DNA from: Streptomyces sp. CB02366
GTDB taxonomy: Bacteria > Actinomycetota > Actinomycetes > Streptomycetales > Streptomycetaceae
Direction of reading: 5' to 3'
DNA: 64,000 nucleotides
NCBI RefSeq assembly: GCF_001905905.1
Contig: NZ_LIVT01000011.1
Coordinates: 1-64,000, forward strand
Position 1 is the stretch's first letter. Each line of letters begins with the position of its first letter. Made by a program: the position numbers and the translations under genes. Below the pieces are notes generated by a model that was given only the letters and a program-made list of their open reading frames with translations, searched no databases and was not told the origin of the DNA. This document shows positions 44,501 through 52,504 of this stretch, piece by piece.

Positions 44501-44651
44501 GTACAGGTCAGTGGCTGTTCTCGGCCCTGCGTCTGCCCAGGATCCCCCCCAGCACGACACCCAGGAACGGCCCCGATCGGGCTGCAACGGGCAGAAAGCC
44601 GAGGGGGTCCCTCCGGACCTTCAAAACAGCTTCTGACCTGCAAAAACCCTG

Positions 44652-45833
44652 CTAGGGAAGGTTCCTTGCCATGACGATCCGCTGGACCTGGTTCGTGCCT
44701 TCATAAATCTGCGTGATCTTGGCGTCGCGCATCATGCGCTCCACCGGGTAGTCCCGCGTGTAGCCGTAGCCGCCGAGCAGCTGGACGGCGTCCGTGGTGA
44801 CCTCCATCGCGACGTCCGAGGCGAAGCACTTGGCCGCCGCGCCCTGGAAGGTGAGGCCTCCCTCTCCACCTCCGGCGGCGACGCGCTCCGACATGGCGGC
44901 GGCCGCGTACGTGAGCTGGCGGGCGGCCTCGATCTTCATCGCCATGTCCGCGAGCATGAACTGGATGCCCTGGAAGTCCGCGATCGGCTTGCCGAACTGC
45001 TTGCGCTCCCGGACGTAGCCCTTGGCGTAGTCCAGCGCGCCCTGGGCGATGCCGAGGGCCTGGGCCGCGATCGTGATGCGGGTGTGGTCCAGGGTCTTCA
45101 TCGCGGTGGCGAAGCCCGTGCCCTCCTCGCCGATCATGCGGTCCGCGGGGATGCGGACGTTGTCGAGGTAGACCTCACGGGTCGGGGAGCCCTTGATGCC
45201 GAGCTTCTTCTCCGGGGCCCCGAAGGAGACGCCCTCGTCGGACTTCTCGACGACGAACGCGGAGATGCCCTTGGAGCGCTTGGCCGGGTCGGTGACGGCC
45301 ATGACCGTGTAGTACTCGGAGACGCCCGCGTTGGTGATCCAGCGCTTCACGCCGTCGAGGACCCAGAAGTCGCCGTCGCGCACGGCCTTCGTCTTCATGC
45401 CCGCCGCGTCCGAACCGGCGTCCGGCTCGGAGAGGGCGTACGAGAACAGCGCGTCGCCCTTGGCGAGCGGGCCCAGGTACTTGGCCTTCAGCTCCTCGGA
45501 ACCGGAGAGGATCACCGGGAGCGAGCCGAGCTTGTTGACGGCCGGGATGAGGGAGGAGGAGGCGCAGGCGCGGGCCACCTCCTCGATCACGATGACCGTG
45601 GCGAGCGCGTCGGCGCCGGCGCCGCCGTACTCCTCCGGGACGTGCACGGCGTGCAGGTCCGAGGCGACCAGGGCGTCCAGCGCCTCCTGCGGGAAGCGGC
45701 TCTCCTCGTCGACCGCGGCGGCGAAGGGGGCGATCTTCGACTCGGCGAGCGCGCGGATAGTCTCGCGGAGCATGTCGTGCTCCTCGGCCGGACGGTACAG
45801 GTCGAAATCGGTCGAACCCGCCAAGACGCTCAC
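44652..45833 (-). CDS. Acyl-CoA dehydrogenase
   Basis: A 393-residue FAD flavoenzyme introducing the alpha,beta double bond in acyl-CoA. Conserved segments are ALSEPDAGSDAAGMKTKA (about 130-147), KRWITNAGVSEYYTVMAV, GIKGSPTREVYLDNVRIPA, and QLLGGYGYTRDYPVERMMRDAKI near 350. The catalytic Glu is in QIYEGTNQVQR near the C-terminus. The last 19 codons use AT-richer codons (ATT, TAT, GAA, GCA, AGG, CTT) unlike the rest of the gene and appear to be supplied by the integrated cassette. Start GTG at 45833 with GGGGA upstream. It is divergent from the UDP-sugar dehydrogenase gene. Confidence 0.95.
   Translation of the reverse strand: MSVLAGSTDFDLYRPAEEHDMLRETIRALAESKIAPFAAAVDEESRFPQEALDALVASDLHAVHVPEEYGGAGADALATVIVIEEVARACASSSLIPAVNKLGSLPVILSGSEELKAKYLGPLAKGDALFSYALSEPDAGSDAAGMKTKAVRDGDFWVLDGVKRWITNAGVSEYYTVMAVTDPAKRSKGISAFVVEKSDEGVSFGAPEKKLGIKGSPTREVYLDNVRIPADRMIGEEGTGFATAMKTLDHTRITIAAQALGIAQGALDYAKGYVRERKQFGKPIADFQGIQFMLADMAMKIEAARQLTYAAAAMSERVAAGGGEGGLTFQGAAAKCFASDVAMEVTTDAVQLLGGYGYTRDYPVERMMRDAKITQIYEGTNQVQRIVMARNLP
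44680..44699. repeat. Right 20-bp direct repeat (attR-like core)
   Basis: Identical to 41187-41206. It lies inside the intact dehydrogenase coding sequence, within the GTNQVQR-encoding codons next to the catalytic Glu codon. Confidence 0.8.
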
Positions 45834-45844
45834 TCCCCAGATGC

Positions 45845-45862
45845 TAACTACCGTTAAGTAAC
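45845..45862. promoter_or_regulatory. Overlapping inverted repeats upstream of the acyl-CoA dehydrogenase
   Basis: TAACtaccGTTAagTAAC at 45845-45862, immediately upstream of the GTG start, contains two overlapping inverted arms (TAAC/GTTA and GTTA/TAAC). It looks like an operator for a TetR-type fatty-acid regulator, but the site is short and the regulator is not in the window. AT content rises sharply here (45840-45870). Confidence 0.35.
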
Positions 45863-46031
45863 CCAATTTTAGTGCGCCGACCGCCCGACGGCCTACGCGA
45901 CGAGCACGTGAGCTTGCCGACAGAGGTGGCACATGAGGAAGGTGCCGGGCGTTTCGGGCGGTGAATTCCGGCTTCCGGGTCCACGACTATGCTCGGTCCG
46001 CACGTCTGTCCGCATCTCCCAGGAGCACTCC

Positions 46032-47375
46032 ATGGCCCTCAGGATCACTGTGATCGGCACCGGCTACCTCGGCGCCACCCATGCCGCCGCCATGGCCGAG
46101 CTGGGCTTCGAGGTCCTGGGGCTCGACGTCGTGCCGGAGAAGATCGAGCTGCTCTCCACCGGACGCGTTCCGATGTACGAGCCGGGGCTGGAGGAGATGC
46201 TCCAGCGGCACGTGGCCGGTATCGAGGGCTCCACCGGGCGGCTGCGCTTCACCACCTCCTGGGAGGAGGTCGCCGAGTTCGGCGACGTCCACTTCGTCTG
46301 TGTGAACACTCCGCAGAAGCACGGCGAGTACGCCTGCGACATGAGCCACGTCGACAGCGCCTTCGAGTCGCTGGCCCCGCACCTGGAGCGGCCCGCCCTC
46401 GTCGTCGGCAAGTCGACCGTTCCCGTGGGCTCGGCCGCCCGTCTCGCGGACCGGCTCGCCGAGCTGGCCCCGGCCGGGGCGGGGGCCGAGCTGGCCTGGA
46501 ACCCGGAGTTCCTCCGCGAGGGCTTCGCCGTGAAGGACACCCTGCACCCCGACCGGATCGTCGTCGGCGTCACGAGCGAGCGGGCCGAGAAGGTGCTGCG
46601 CGAGGTGTACGCCGTGCCGATCGCGGAGGGTGCGCCGTTGGTGGTGACCGACTTCCCGACCGCCGAGCTGGTGAAGACCTCCGCCAACTCCTTCCTCGCC
46701 ACCAAGATCTCCTTCATCAACGCGATGGCGGAGGTCTGCGAGGCGGCCGACGGGGACGTCGTGAAGCTCGCGGAGGCCATCGGCCACGACGAGCGCATCG
46801 GGAAGAAGTTCCTGCGGGCAGGGATCGGCTTCGGCGGCGGCTGCCTGCCCAAGGACATCCGCGCCTTCATGGCCCGCGCCGGGGAGCTGGGCGCCGACCA
46901 GGCCCTCACCTTCCTCCGCGAGGTCGACTCCATCAACATGCGCCGCCGTGGCCACATGGTCGAGCTGGCCCGGGAGGCGGTGGGCGGCGGCTCGTTCCTC
47001 GGCACGCGGGTGGGGGTGCTGGGCGCCGCGTTCAAGCCCGACTCCGACGACGTACGCGACTCCCCCGCGCTCAACGTCGCCGGGCAGATCCACCTCCAGG
47101 GCGGTCAGGTCACCGTGTTCGACCCGAAGGGGATGGACAACGCCCGGCGGCTGTTCCCGACCCTGGGCTACGCGGACTCGGCCCTGGAGGCGGTGCGCGG
47201 CGCGGACGTGGTGCTGCACCTGACGGAGTGGCGCGAGTTCCGTGAGCTGGACCCGGCCGAGCTGGGCGAGGCGGCCGCCCGCCGGATCATCCTGGACGGC
47301 CGCAACGCCCTGGACAGCGCGGTCTGGCGCGAGGCCGGATGGACCTACCGCGCGATGGGCCGCCCGAAGGCGTAG
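46032..47375 (+). CDS. UDP-glucose/GDP-mannose dehydrogenase family protein, UDP-glucose 6-dehydrogenase type
   Basis: A 447-residue NAD-dependent enzyme oxidising a nucleotide sugar to its uronate. NAD-binding segment ITVIGTGYLGATHAAAMAE at the N-terminus, VVGKSTVPVGSA near 128, ELVKTSANSFLATKISFINAM near 215, and the catalytic cysteine in GIGFGGGCLPKDIRAF near 265. The C-terminal UDP-binding domain contains GAAFKPDSDDVRDSPAL. UDP-glucose is the usual substrate of this length class, giving UDP-glucuronate for envelope polymers. AGGAG precedes the ATG at 46032. Confidence 0.93.
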   Translation: MALRITVIGTGYLGATHAAAMAELGFEVLGLDVVPEKIELLSTGRVPMYEPGLEEMLQRHVAGIEGSTGRLRFTTSWEEVAEFGDVHFVCVNTPQKHGEYACDMSHVDSAFESLAPHLERPALVVGKSTVPVGSAARLADRLAELAPAGAGAELAWNPEFLREGFAVKDTLHPDRIVVGVTSERAEKVLREVYAVPIAEGAPLVVTDFPTAELVKTSANSFLATKISFINAMAEVCEAADGDVVKLAEAIGHDERIGKKFLRAGIGFGGGCLPKDIRAFMARAGELGADQALTFLREVDSINMRRRGHMVELAREAVGGGSFLGTRVGVLGAAFKPDSDDVRDSPALNVAGQIHLQGGQVTVFDPKGMDNARRLFPTLGYADSALEAVRGADVVLHLTEWREFRELDPAELGEAAARRIILDGRNALDSAVWREAGWTYRAMGRPKA

Positions 47376-47485
47376 GGGCCGCCCGGCGGGCCCGGACCGG
47401 GTCCGCGCCCGTCCCTCTGACGCCTCCCGGATCCTCCTTCCCGTCGTACCGCATCGCCCCCGGGCCCGGCGGACAGGCTGAGGGC

Positions 47486-48673
47486 ATGGACGACGCCTGC
47501 GACTGGATCAGCTCCCCCCTCACCGACGACCTGCTGCGCGGCGCGCTCGAAGTGGAGCGCACCGCGCGCGGCGGCCTCCTCCCCCACCGGCTGCCCGCCC
47601 CGGCCCGCGCCCGGGCCGGCGGTGATCCCCAGGTCGCCCAGGCGGAGGCGCAGCCGTCCGGGGTGCGGGTGGTGTTCCGTACCCGGGCCACCGCCGTGGC
47701 GCTCGACGTCCGGCGCACGGTGACGGGCCACCCGGGCCTCCCGCCCCTCCCGAACGGGGCGTACGACCTGTACGTCGACGGGGAGCCGGCCGGGCGGGCC
47801 ACCGCGAGCGGCGGCGACGTGCTGATGGTGGACCTCTCCGACGGGACGCGGGAGCTGTTCCCCGGCGCCCCCGGGTCCGTCGCCTTCACCGGGCTGCCCG
47901 CGCGGGAGAAGAGCGTCGAGATCTGGCTGCCGTACACCGAGACCGTCGAACTGCTCGGGCTGCGCACCGACGCGCCCGTGGCCCCGGAGGGCCCGAGCGG
48001 GCGGCGGGTCTGGCTGCATCACGGCAGCTCCATCAGCCAGGGCTCGTGCGCGGACAGCTCCGCCACCGCCTGGCCCGCCCTGGCCGCCGCGGCGGGGGGC
48101 GTGGACCTGGTCAACCTCTCCCTGGCGGGCGGCGCGCTCCTCGACCCGTTCACCGCGCGCGCCCTGCGGGACACCCCGGCCGACCTGGTCAGCGTCAAGA
48201 TCGGCATCAACCTGGTGGGCGCCGACGCGATGCGGCTGCGCGCGTTCGGGCCCGCCGTGCACGGTTTCCTGGACACGGTGCGCGAGGGTCATCCCACCGC
48301 GCCGCTGCTGGTGGTCTCGCCGGTCCTGTGCCCCGCCCACGAGGACACCCCGGGCCCCACCGCGCCGGACGTGAGGGGGGACGGGGTGGTGTTCACGGCG
48401 CTGGGCGACCCGGCGGAGACGGCCTCCGGCAAGCTGACGCTGCGCGTCGTACGGGAGGAGCTGGCCCGGATCACGGCGGAGCGGGCGGCGTCGGACCCGT
48501 ACCTCTTCCATCTGGACGGGCGCGTCCTGTACGGCGAGGCGGACCACGCCGAACTGCCGCTGCCCGACCGCCTGCACCCGGACGCCGCCGCCCACCGCCG
48601 CATGGGCGAGCGCTTCGGGGCGTTCGCCTTCGGTCCGGGCGGACCGTTCGCGGCGGTGGGCGGGCGGGGCTGA
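47486..48673 (+). CDS. SGNH/GDSL-type hydrolase
   Basis: A 395-residue protein with an N-terminal beta-rich domain (to about 165, EIWLPYTETVELLGLRTD) and a C-terminal SGNH domain. Block I is HHGSSISQGSCADSSATAWP with the nucleophile Ser, block III is KIGINLVGADAM, and block V is PDRLHPDAAAH with the catalytic Asp and His. It resembles carbohydrate-esterase-like SGNH enzymes. No signal peptide is seen, so the substrate may be intracellular. Start ATG at 47486. The frame opens earlier at 47339 without support. Confidence 0.85.
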   Translation: MDDACDWISSPLTDDLLRGALEVERTARGGLLPHRLPAPARARAGGDPQVAQAEAQPSGVRVVFRTRATAVALDVRRTVTGHPGLPPLPNGAYDLYVDGEPAGRATASGGDVLMVDLSDGTRELFPGAPGSVAFTGLPAREKSVEIWLPYTETVELLGLRTDAPVAPEGPSGRRVWLHHGSSISQGSCADSSATAWPALAAAAGGVDLVNLSLAGGALLDPFTARALRDTPADLVSVKIGINLVGADAMRLRAFGPAVHGFLDTVREGHPTAPLLVVSPVLCPAHEDTPGPTAPDVRGDGVVFTALGDPAETASGKLTLRVVREELARITAERAASDPYLFHLDGRVLYGEADHAELPLPDRLHPDAAAHRRMGERFGAFAFGPGGPFAAVGGRG

Positions 48674-48688
48674 CCGCAACGGCTCCTG

Positions 48689-48760
48689 GGGCGTGTTGCG
48701 AAAGTCCCGCCTGCTCGGCGGCGTCCGGGCGGACGACGCTCCTTTCGCAACACGCCCTAG
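48689..48760. repeat. CTAG-ending palindromic element, copy C
   Basis: GGGCGTGTTGCGAAAG (48689-48704) is perfectly complementary to 48742-48757, and the right end continues to CTAG (48757-48760). The stop codon TAG of the dipeptidase gene (48759-48757 on the minus strand) is part of this end, exactly as in copy A. The arm sequence differs from copies A and B apart from the GGGCGTGT/ACACGCCCTAG ends. It also separates two convergent genes. Confidence 0.75.
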
Positions 48761-49947
48761 TGGACGCCGTCGAGCTCCGCGATCGTCGCGTGGGAGGGGC
48801 CGCGCCGGCTCTGCTCGTCGCGGGCCACGGCCTCCGCGTCGCGCAGCACCCGTACGGCGTTGCGCCAGGTCAGCTTGGCGAGGTCGCCCTCGGACCAGTG
48901 CCGCCGCAGCAGCTCCGCGATGAGGTTCGGGTAGCCGGAGACGTCCTCCAGGCCGCGCGGGGTGAACGCCGTGCCGTCGTAGTCGCCGCCGATGCCGATG
49001 TGGTCGATGCCCGCGACCGCGCGCATGTGGTCCAGGTGGTCGGCGATGGTGGCGACCGTGGCCTCGGGGCGCGGGTGGGCGGCCTCGAAGTCCTCGTGGA
49101 TGCGCATGGCCTGGGGGGTGGTGTCCAGGTGGTGCAGGCCGTGCTCGCGCATGTTGCGGTCGGCGGCCAGCGTCCAGGCGACGGCCTCGGGGAGCACGAA
49201 CTTCGGCACGAAGGTCGCCATCGCGACGCCCCCGTTGGCCGGGAGGGCCGCGAGCACGTCGTCGGGGATGTTGCGCGGGTGGTCGCACACGGCCCGGGCC
49301 GAGGAGTGCGAGAAGATCACCGGCGCGGTGCTGGTGGCGAGCGCGTCGCGCATGACGCCGTCCGCGACGTGGCTGAGGTCGACCAGCATGCCGACGCGGT
49401 TCATCTCGCGGACGACCTCGTGGCCGAAGGCGGAGAGGCCGCCGAGGCGCGGCAGGTCCGTGGCGCTGTCGGCCCAGTCGATGTTGTCGTTGTGGGTGAG
49501 CGTCATGTAGCGGACGCCCAGGTCGTACAGGGCGCGCAGGGTGCCCAGCGAGTTGTTGACGGAGTGGCCGCCCTCGGCCCCCATCAGGGAGGCGATCCGG
49601 CCTTCGGCGCGGGCCCGCTCCAGGTCGTCGGCGGTGAGCGCGCGCCGCAGGTACGTCGGGTAGCGGGCGATCAGCTCGCCGACGACGTCGATCTGCTCCA
49701 GGGTGGCGCTGACGGCCGCGTCCCCGGTCAGGTCGGTGCGGACGTAGACCGACCAGAACTGGCCGCCGACCCCGCCGGCCCGCAGCCGGTTCAGGTCGGT
49801 GTGGAGCAGTCCGCGCTGGTCGGCGGCGATGTCCCGGGCGTCGAGGTCGTAGCCGACCTGTTCGCGCAGGGCCCAGGGGAGGTCGTTGTGGCCGTCGACG
49901 ACGGGGTGGGCGGCGAGCAGTTCGCGGGCGCGGGCGAGGTGGTCCAT
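48757..49947 (-). CDS. Membrane dipeptidase (peptidase M19) family protein
   Basis: A 396-residue zinc dipeptidase of the renal-dipeptidase family. Metal ligands are visible in HPVVDGHNDLPWALR (residue 14 on), SLMGAEGGHSVNNS (about 120), VIFSHSSARAVCDHPRN (about 210) and IGIGGDYDGTAFTPRG (about 305). It hydrolyses dipeptides, often with D-residues. No signal peptide, so probably cytoplasmic. It precedes purE on the same strand with only 9 bp between, so it probably belongs to the purK-purE transcript. Its stop codon is provided by the adjacent palindrome. Confidence 0.92.
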   Translation of the reverse strand: MDHLARARELLAAHPVVDGHNDLPWALREQVGYDLDARDIAADQRGLLHTDLNRLRAGGVGGQFWSVYVRTDLTGDAAVSATLEQIDVVGELIARYPTYLRRALTADDLERARAEGRIASLMGAEGGHSVNNSLGTLRALYDLGVRYMTLTHNDNIDWADSATDLPRLGGLSAFGHEVVREMNRVGMLVDLSHVADGVMRDALATSTAPVIFSHSSARAVCDHPRNIPDDVLAALPANGGVAMATFVPKFVLPEAVAWTLAADRNMREHGLHHLDTTPQAMRIHEDFEAAHPRPEATVATIADHLDHMRAVAGIDHIGIGGDYDGTAFTPRGLEDVSGYPNLIAELLRRHWSEGDLAKLTWRNAVRVLRDAEAVARDEQSRRGPSHATIAELDGVH

Positions 49948-49956
49948 GTGCCGCCC

Positions 49957-50496
49957 CTACTTTCCGAAGCCGAAGGCCTCGGCGCCCTGGGCCTTGGCGC
50001 GCAGCCGCTTGCCCTTCTCCGTGGCCTGGTCGTTCAGCTCCTGCAGGAACTCCTCCATCCGCTCCTGGAGCGCGGGGTCGGAGGCGGCCAGGATGCGCGC
50101 GGCCAGCAGGCCCGCGTTGCGGGCGCCGCCGACGGAGACGGTGGCGACGGGAACCCCGGCCGGCATCTGGACGATGGAGAGCAGGCTGTCCATGCCGTCC
50201 AGGTACTTCAGCGGCACCGGCACGCCGATGACCGGCAGCGGGGTGACGGAGGCCAGCATGCCGGGCAGGTGGGCGGCGCCGCCCGCGCCCGCGATGATCG
50301 CCTTCAGACCGCGGCCCGCGGCCCGCTCGCCGTACGCGATCATCTCGCGCGGCATGCGGTGGGCGGAGACGACGTCGACCTCGTACGGGATCTCGAACTC
50401 GTCGAGCGCCTTGGCGGCGGCCTCCATGACCGGCCAGTCGGAGTCCGAGCCCATGACGACGCCGATCACGGGCGCCGGTGCGGAGGGGGAAGTCAT
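49957..50496 (-). CDS. purE: 5-(carboxyamino)imidazole ribonucleotide mutase
   Basis: A 179-residue PurE class I enzyme converting N5-CAIR to CAIR in purine synthesis. VIGVVMGSDSDWPVMEAAAK opens the protein, followed by VVSAHRMPREMIAYGE, IIAGAGGAAHLPGMLAS and MPAGVPVATVSVGGARNAGLLA, all normal. Start ATG at 50496 overlaps the purK stop as ATGA, showing coupling with the preceding step. Confidence 0.97.
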   Translation of the reverse strand: MTSPSAPAPVIGVVMGSDSDWPVMEAAAKALDEFEIPYEVDVVSAHRMPREMIAYGERAAGRGLKAIIAGAGGAAHLPGMLASVTPLPVIGVPVPLKYLDGMDSLLSIVQMPAGVPVATVSVGGARNAGLLAARILAASDPALQERMEEFLQELNDQATEKGKRLRAKAQGAEAFGFGK

Positions 50497-51644
50497 TCGG
50501 TGATCGTTCCTCGCAGGTAGTCGGCCGCGTGCCGGGCGCGCTCCCGCACGTCCGCCAGATCGTCGCCGTAGGTGTTGACGTGTCCGACCTTGCGGCCGGG
50601 CTTCACGTCCTTGCCGTACATGTGGATCTTGAGCTGCGGATCGCGGGCCATGCAGTGCAGGTACCCCTGGTACATGTCCGGGTAGTCGCCGCCCAGGACG
50701 TTGCACATGACCGTCCAGGGGGCGCGGGGGCGCGGGTCGCCGAGCGGGAGGTCGAGGACGGCCCGGACGTGGTTGGCGAACTGGGAGGTGATCGCGCCGT
50801 CCATGGTCCAGTGGCCGGAGTTGTGCGGGCGCATCGCCAGTTCGTTGACCAGGATGCCGGGCTTCCCGTCGGGGCCGCGGGTCTCGAACAGCTCGACCGC
50901 GAGGTGTCCGACGACGCCCAGCTCGGCGGCGATACGGAGCGCCAGCTGCTGGGCCTCGCCGGCCAGCTCCTCGTCCAGCCCGGGGGCCGGGGCGATCACG
51001 GTGTCGCAGACGCCGTCGACCTGGACCGACTCGACGACCGGGTAGGCGACGGCCTGGCCGTGCGGCGAGCGGACGATGTTCGCCGCCAGCTCCCGTACGA
51101 AGTCGACCTTCTCCTCCGCGAGGACCGGGACCCCGGCGCGGAAGGGCTCGGCCGCGTCCGCCTCGGAGCGGACCACCCACACGCCCTTGCCGTCGTAGCC
51201 GCCGCGCACGGTCTTGAGGATGACGGGGAAGCCGCCGACCTCCTCGGCGAACGCGGCGGCGTCGGCCGGGTCGCCCACGATGCGGTGGCGGGGGCAGGGG
51301 GCGCCGATCTCCGTGAGCCGGGCGCGCATCACCCCCTTGTCCTGGGCGTGCACCAGGGCGTCGGGGCCGGGGCGCACGGGGATGCCGTCCGCCTCCAGGG
51401 CCCGCAGGTGCTCGGTCGGCACGTGCTCGTGATCGAAGGTGATCACGTCGCAGCCGCGAGCGAAGGCGCGCAGGGTGTCCAGGTCGCGATAGTCGCCGAT
51501 GACGACCTCGCTCACGACCTGGGCCGCCGAGTCCTGGGGGGTGTCACTGAGCAGCTTGAATGTCAGGCCGAGGGGGATGCCCGCCTCGTGGGTCATGCGG
51601 GCGAGCTGACCGCCGCCGACCATGCCGACTACCGGGAACGTCAC
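50493..51644 (-). CDS. purK: N5-carboxyaminoimidazole ribonucleotide synthase
   Basis: A 383-residue ATP-grasp enzyme that carboxylates AIR with bicarbonate and ATP. Its product feeds PurE, encoded directly downstream. VVGMVGGGQLARMTHEA marks the N-terminal domain, VILKTVRGGYDGKGVWVV the ATP-grasp region, and NELAMRPHNSGHWTMDGA the active site. Start is the GTG at 51644, with GGGGGC upstream. The frame is open far upstream only as a shadow of gtrA and the kinase gene. Confidence 0.97.
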   Translation of the reverse strand: MTFPVVGMVGGGQLARMTHEAGIPLGLTFKLLSDTPQDSAAQVVSEVVIGDYRDLDTLRAFARGCDVITFDHEHVPTEHLRALEADGIPVRPGPDALVHAQDKGVMRARLTEIGAPCPRHRIVGDPADAAAFAEEVGGFPVILKTVRGGYDGKGVWVVRSEADAAEPFRAGVPVLAEEKVDFVRELAANIVRSPHGQAVAYPVVESVQVDGVCDTVIAPAPGLDEELAGEAQQLALRIAAELGVVGHLAVELFETRGPDGKPGILVNELAMRPHNSGHWTMDGAITSQFANHVRAVLDLPLGDPRPRAPWTVMCNVLGGDYPDMYQGYLHCMARDPQLKIHMYGKDVKPGRKVGHVNTYGDDLADVRERARHAADYLRGTITE

Positions 51645-51818
51645 GCCCCCAGGGTATCCGCCACGCCGGTGGTTCCCGGACGGCCGGACGGGCGCCCCCC
51701 GGCCACCGCTCCGCCCGCTCACGGGCGTCACACATGCGGGCTGGTTAGCATGGCGGGGTTGACGTGGTTGCGTCGACACCACGGAGACGCCTTCCAACGG
51801 ACGGGGCCAGCGATCACC

Positions 51819-52340
51819 ATGAGCGAACGGGGCGCACTGCGGACCCGGCTTGACGCCCTGGCCCGGGAGGTCGCCAAGTTCGGCGCGGTCGGCGCCTTCG
51901 GCCTGCTGGTCAACATCGCGGTCTTCAACCTGCTGCGGCACACGACCGACCTCCAGGTGGTCCGGGCGAGCGTGCTGGCAACGTTCGTCGCGATCCTCTT
52001 CAACTACGTGGGCTTCCGCTACTGGACCTACCGGGAGCGCGACAAGACCGGCCGGACCCGTGAGCTGGCCCTCTTCCTGCTGTTCAGCGCGGCGGGCGCG
52101 GTGATCGAGACGGGCGTGCTGTACCTGGCGACGTACGGCTTCGGCTGGAACACCCCGGTCCAGAGCAACGTCTTCAAGGTCGTCGGCATCGGGATCGCCA
52201 CCCTGTTCCGCTTCTGGTCCTACCGGACCTGGGTCTTCAAGACCCTGCCCGCCAAGGAGGCCGTGCTGAACGCGGAGCGGTTTCTGGAGCAGCGCCGACC
52301 GGTCGAGGAGCGAGTGACTCCGGGCCCCGTGCGGAACTGA
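51819..52340 (+). CDS. GtrA-family membrane protein
   Basis: A 173-residue protein with four membrane helices (about 20-40, 48-66, 84-106, 116-135): FGAVGAFGLLVNIAVFNLL, ILFNYVGFRYWTY, TLFRFWSYRTWVF. GtrA proteins are thought to flip polyprenyl-phosphate sugars in cell-surface glycan assembly, which suits the envelope genes in this region. The ATG at 51819 is preferred because the conserved domain begins soon after. An earlier ATG at 51750 would add 23 residues. It is divergent from purK. Confidence 0.88.
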   Translation: MSERGALRTRLDALAREVAKFGAVGAFGLLVNIAVFNLLRHTTDLQVVRASVLATFVAILFNYVGFRYWTYRERDKTGRTRELALFLLFSAAGAVIETGVLYLATYGFGWNTPVQSNVFKVVGIGIATLFRFWSYRTWVFKTLPAKEAVLNAERFLEQRRPVEERVTPGPVRN

Positions 52341-52504
52341 GCCCCGTACGGAACTCATCTCCCGGCTCCCGCAGAAAACCGCCGCGCCCCTCCGCGCGGG
52401 CTCCCGTGCTCCGCGTACGGCCCCTCGGCCCCTCCCGTACGGGGCCCCCTCCGGTACGCGCCCGGCCGCCCCGGTGCGGAGCCGGGCCGGCGCCCCGTCG
52501 TCGT

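Larger units (their letters stand above)
44327..44651. other. Right end of the cassette, 325 bp non-coding
   Basis: Contains two hairpins (44340-44366 and 44465-44493) and no credible gene. TTGGTTGGTTAGAGCA at about 44370 is reminiscent of a tRNA D-arm, but no full tRNA can be folded around it. The dehydrogenase stop TAG is formed by GCTAGGG at 44651-44657. Confidence 0.55.
41187..44699. mobile_element. Integrated cassette (about 3.5 kb) in the 3' end of the acyl-CoA dehydrogenase gene
   Basis: The exact 20-bp repeat CGCTGGACCTGGTTCGTGCC occurs at 41187-41206 and 44680-44699, each inside a copy of the dehydrogenase 3' end. Between them lie seven small genes, all on the plus strand and opposite to the flanking dehydrogenase. 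Three lines I counted by hand gave 55-63% G+C, against 70% for a flanking coding line. The right-hand copy completes the intact dehydrogenase. No integrase, recombinase or relaxase is present, so it is a remnant, a deletion product or an element moved in trans. Confidence 0.75.

Noticed and set aside
50478..52340. A 620-codon plus-strand frame ending in the GtrA protein
   Set aside because: Everything before about 51819 is antisense to purK. Only the C-terminal part is membrane-protein-like.
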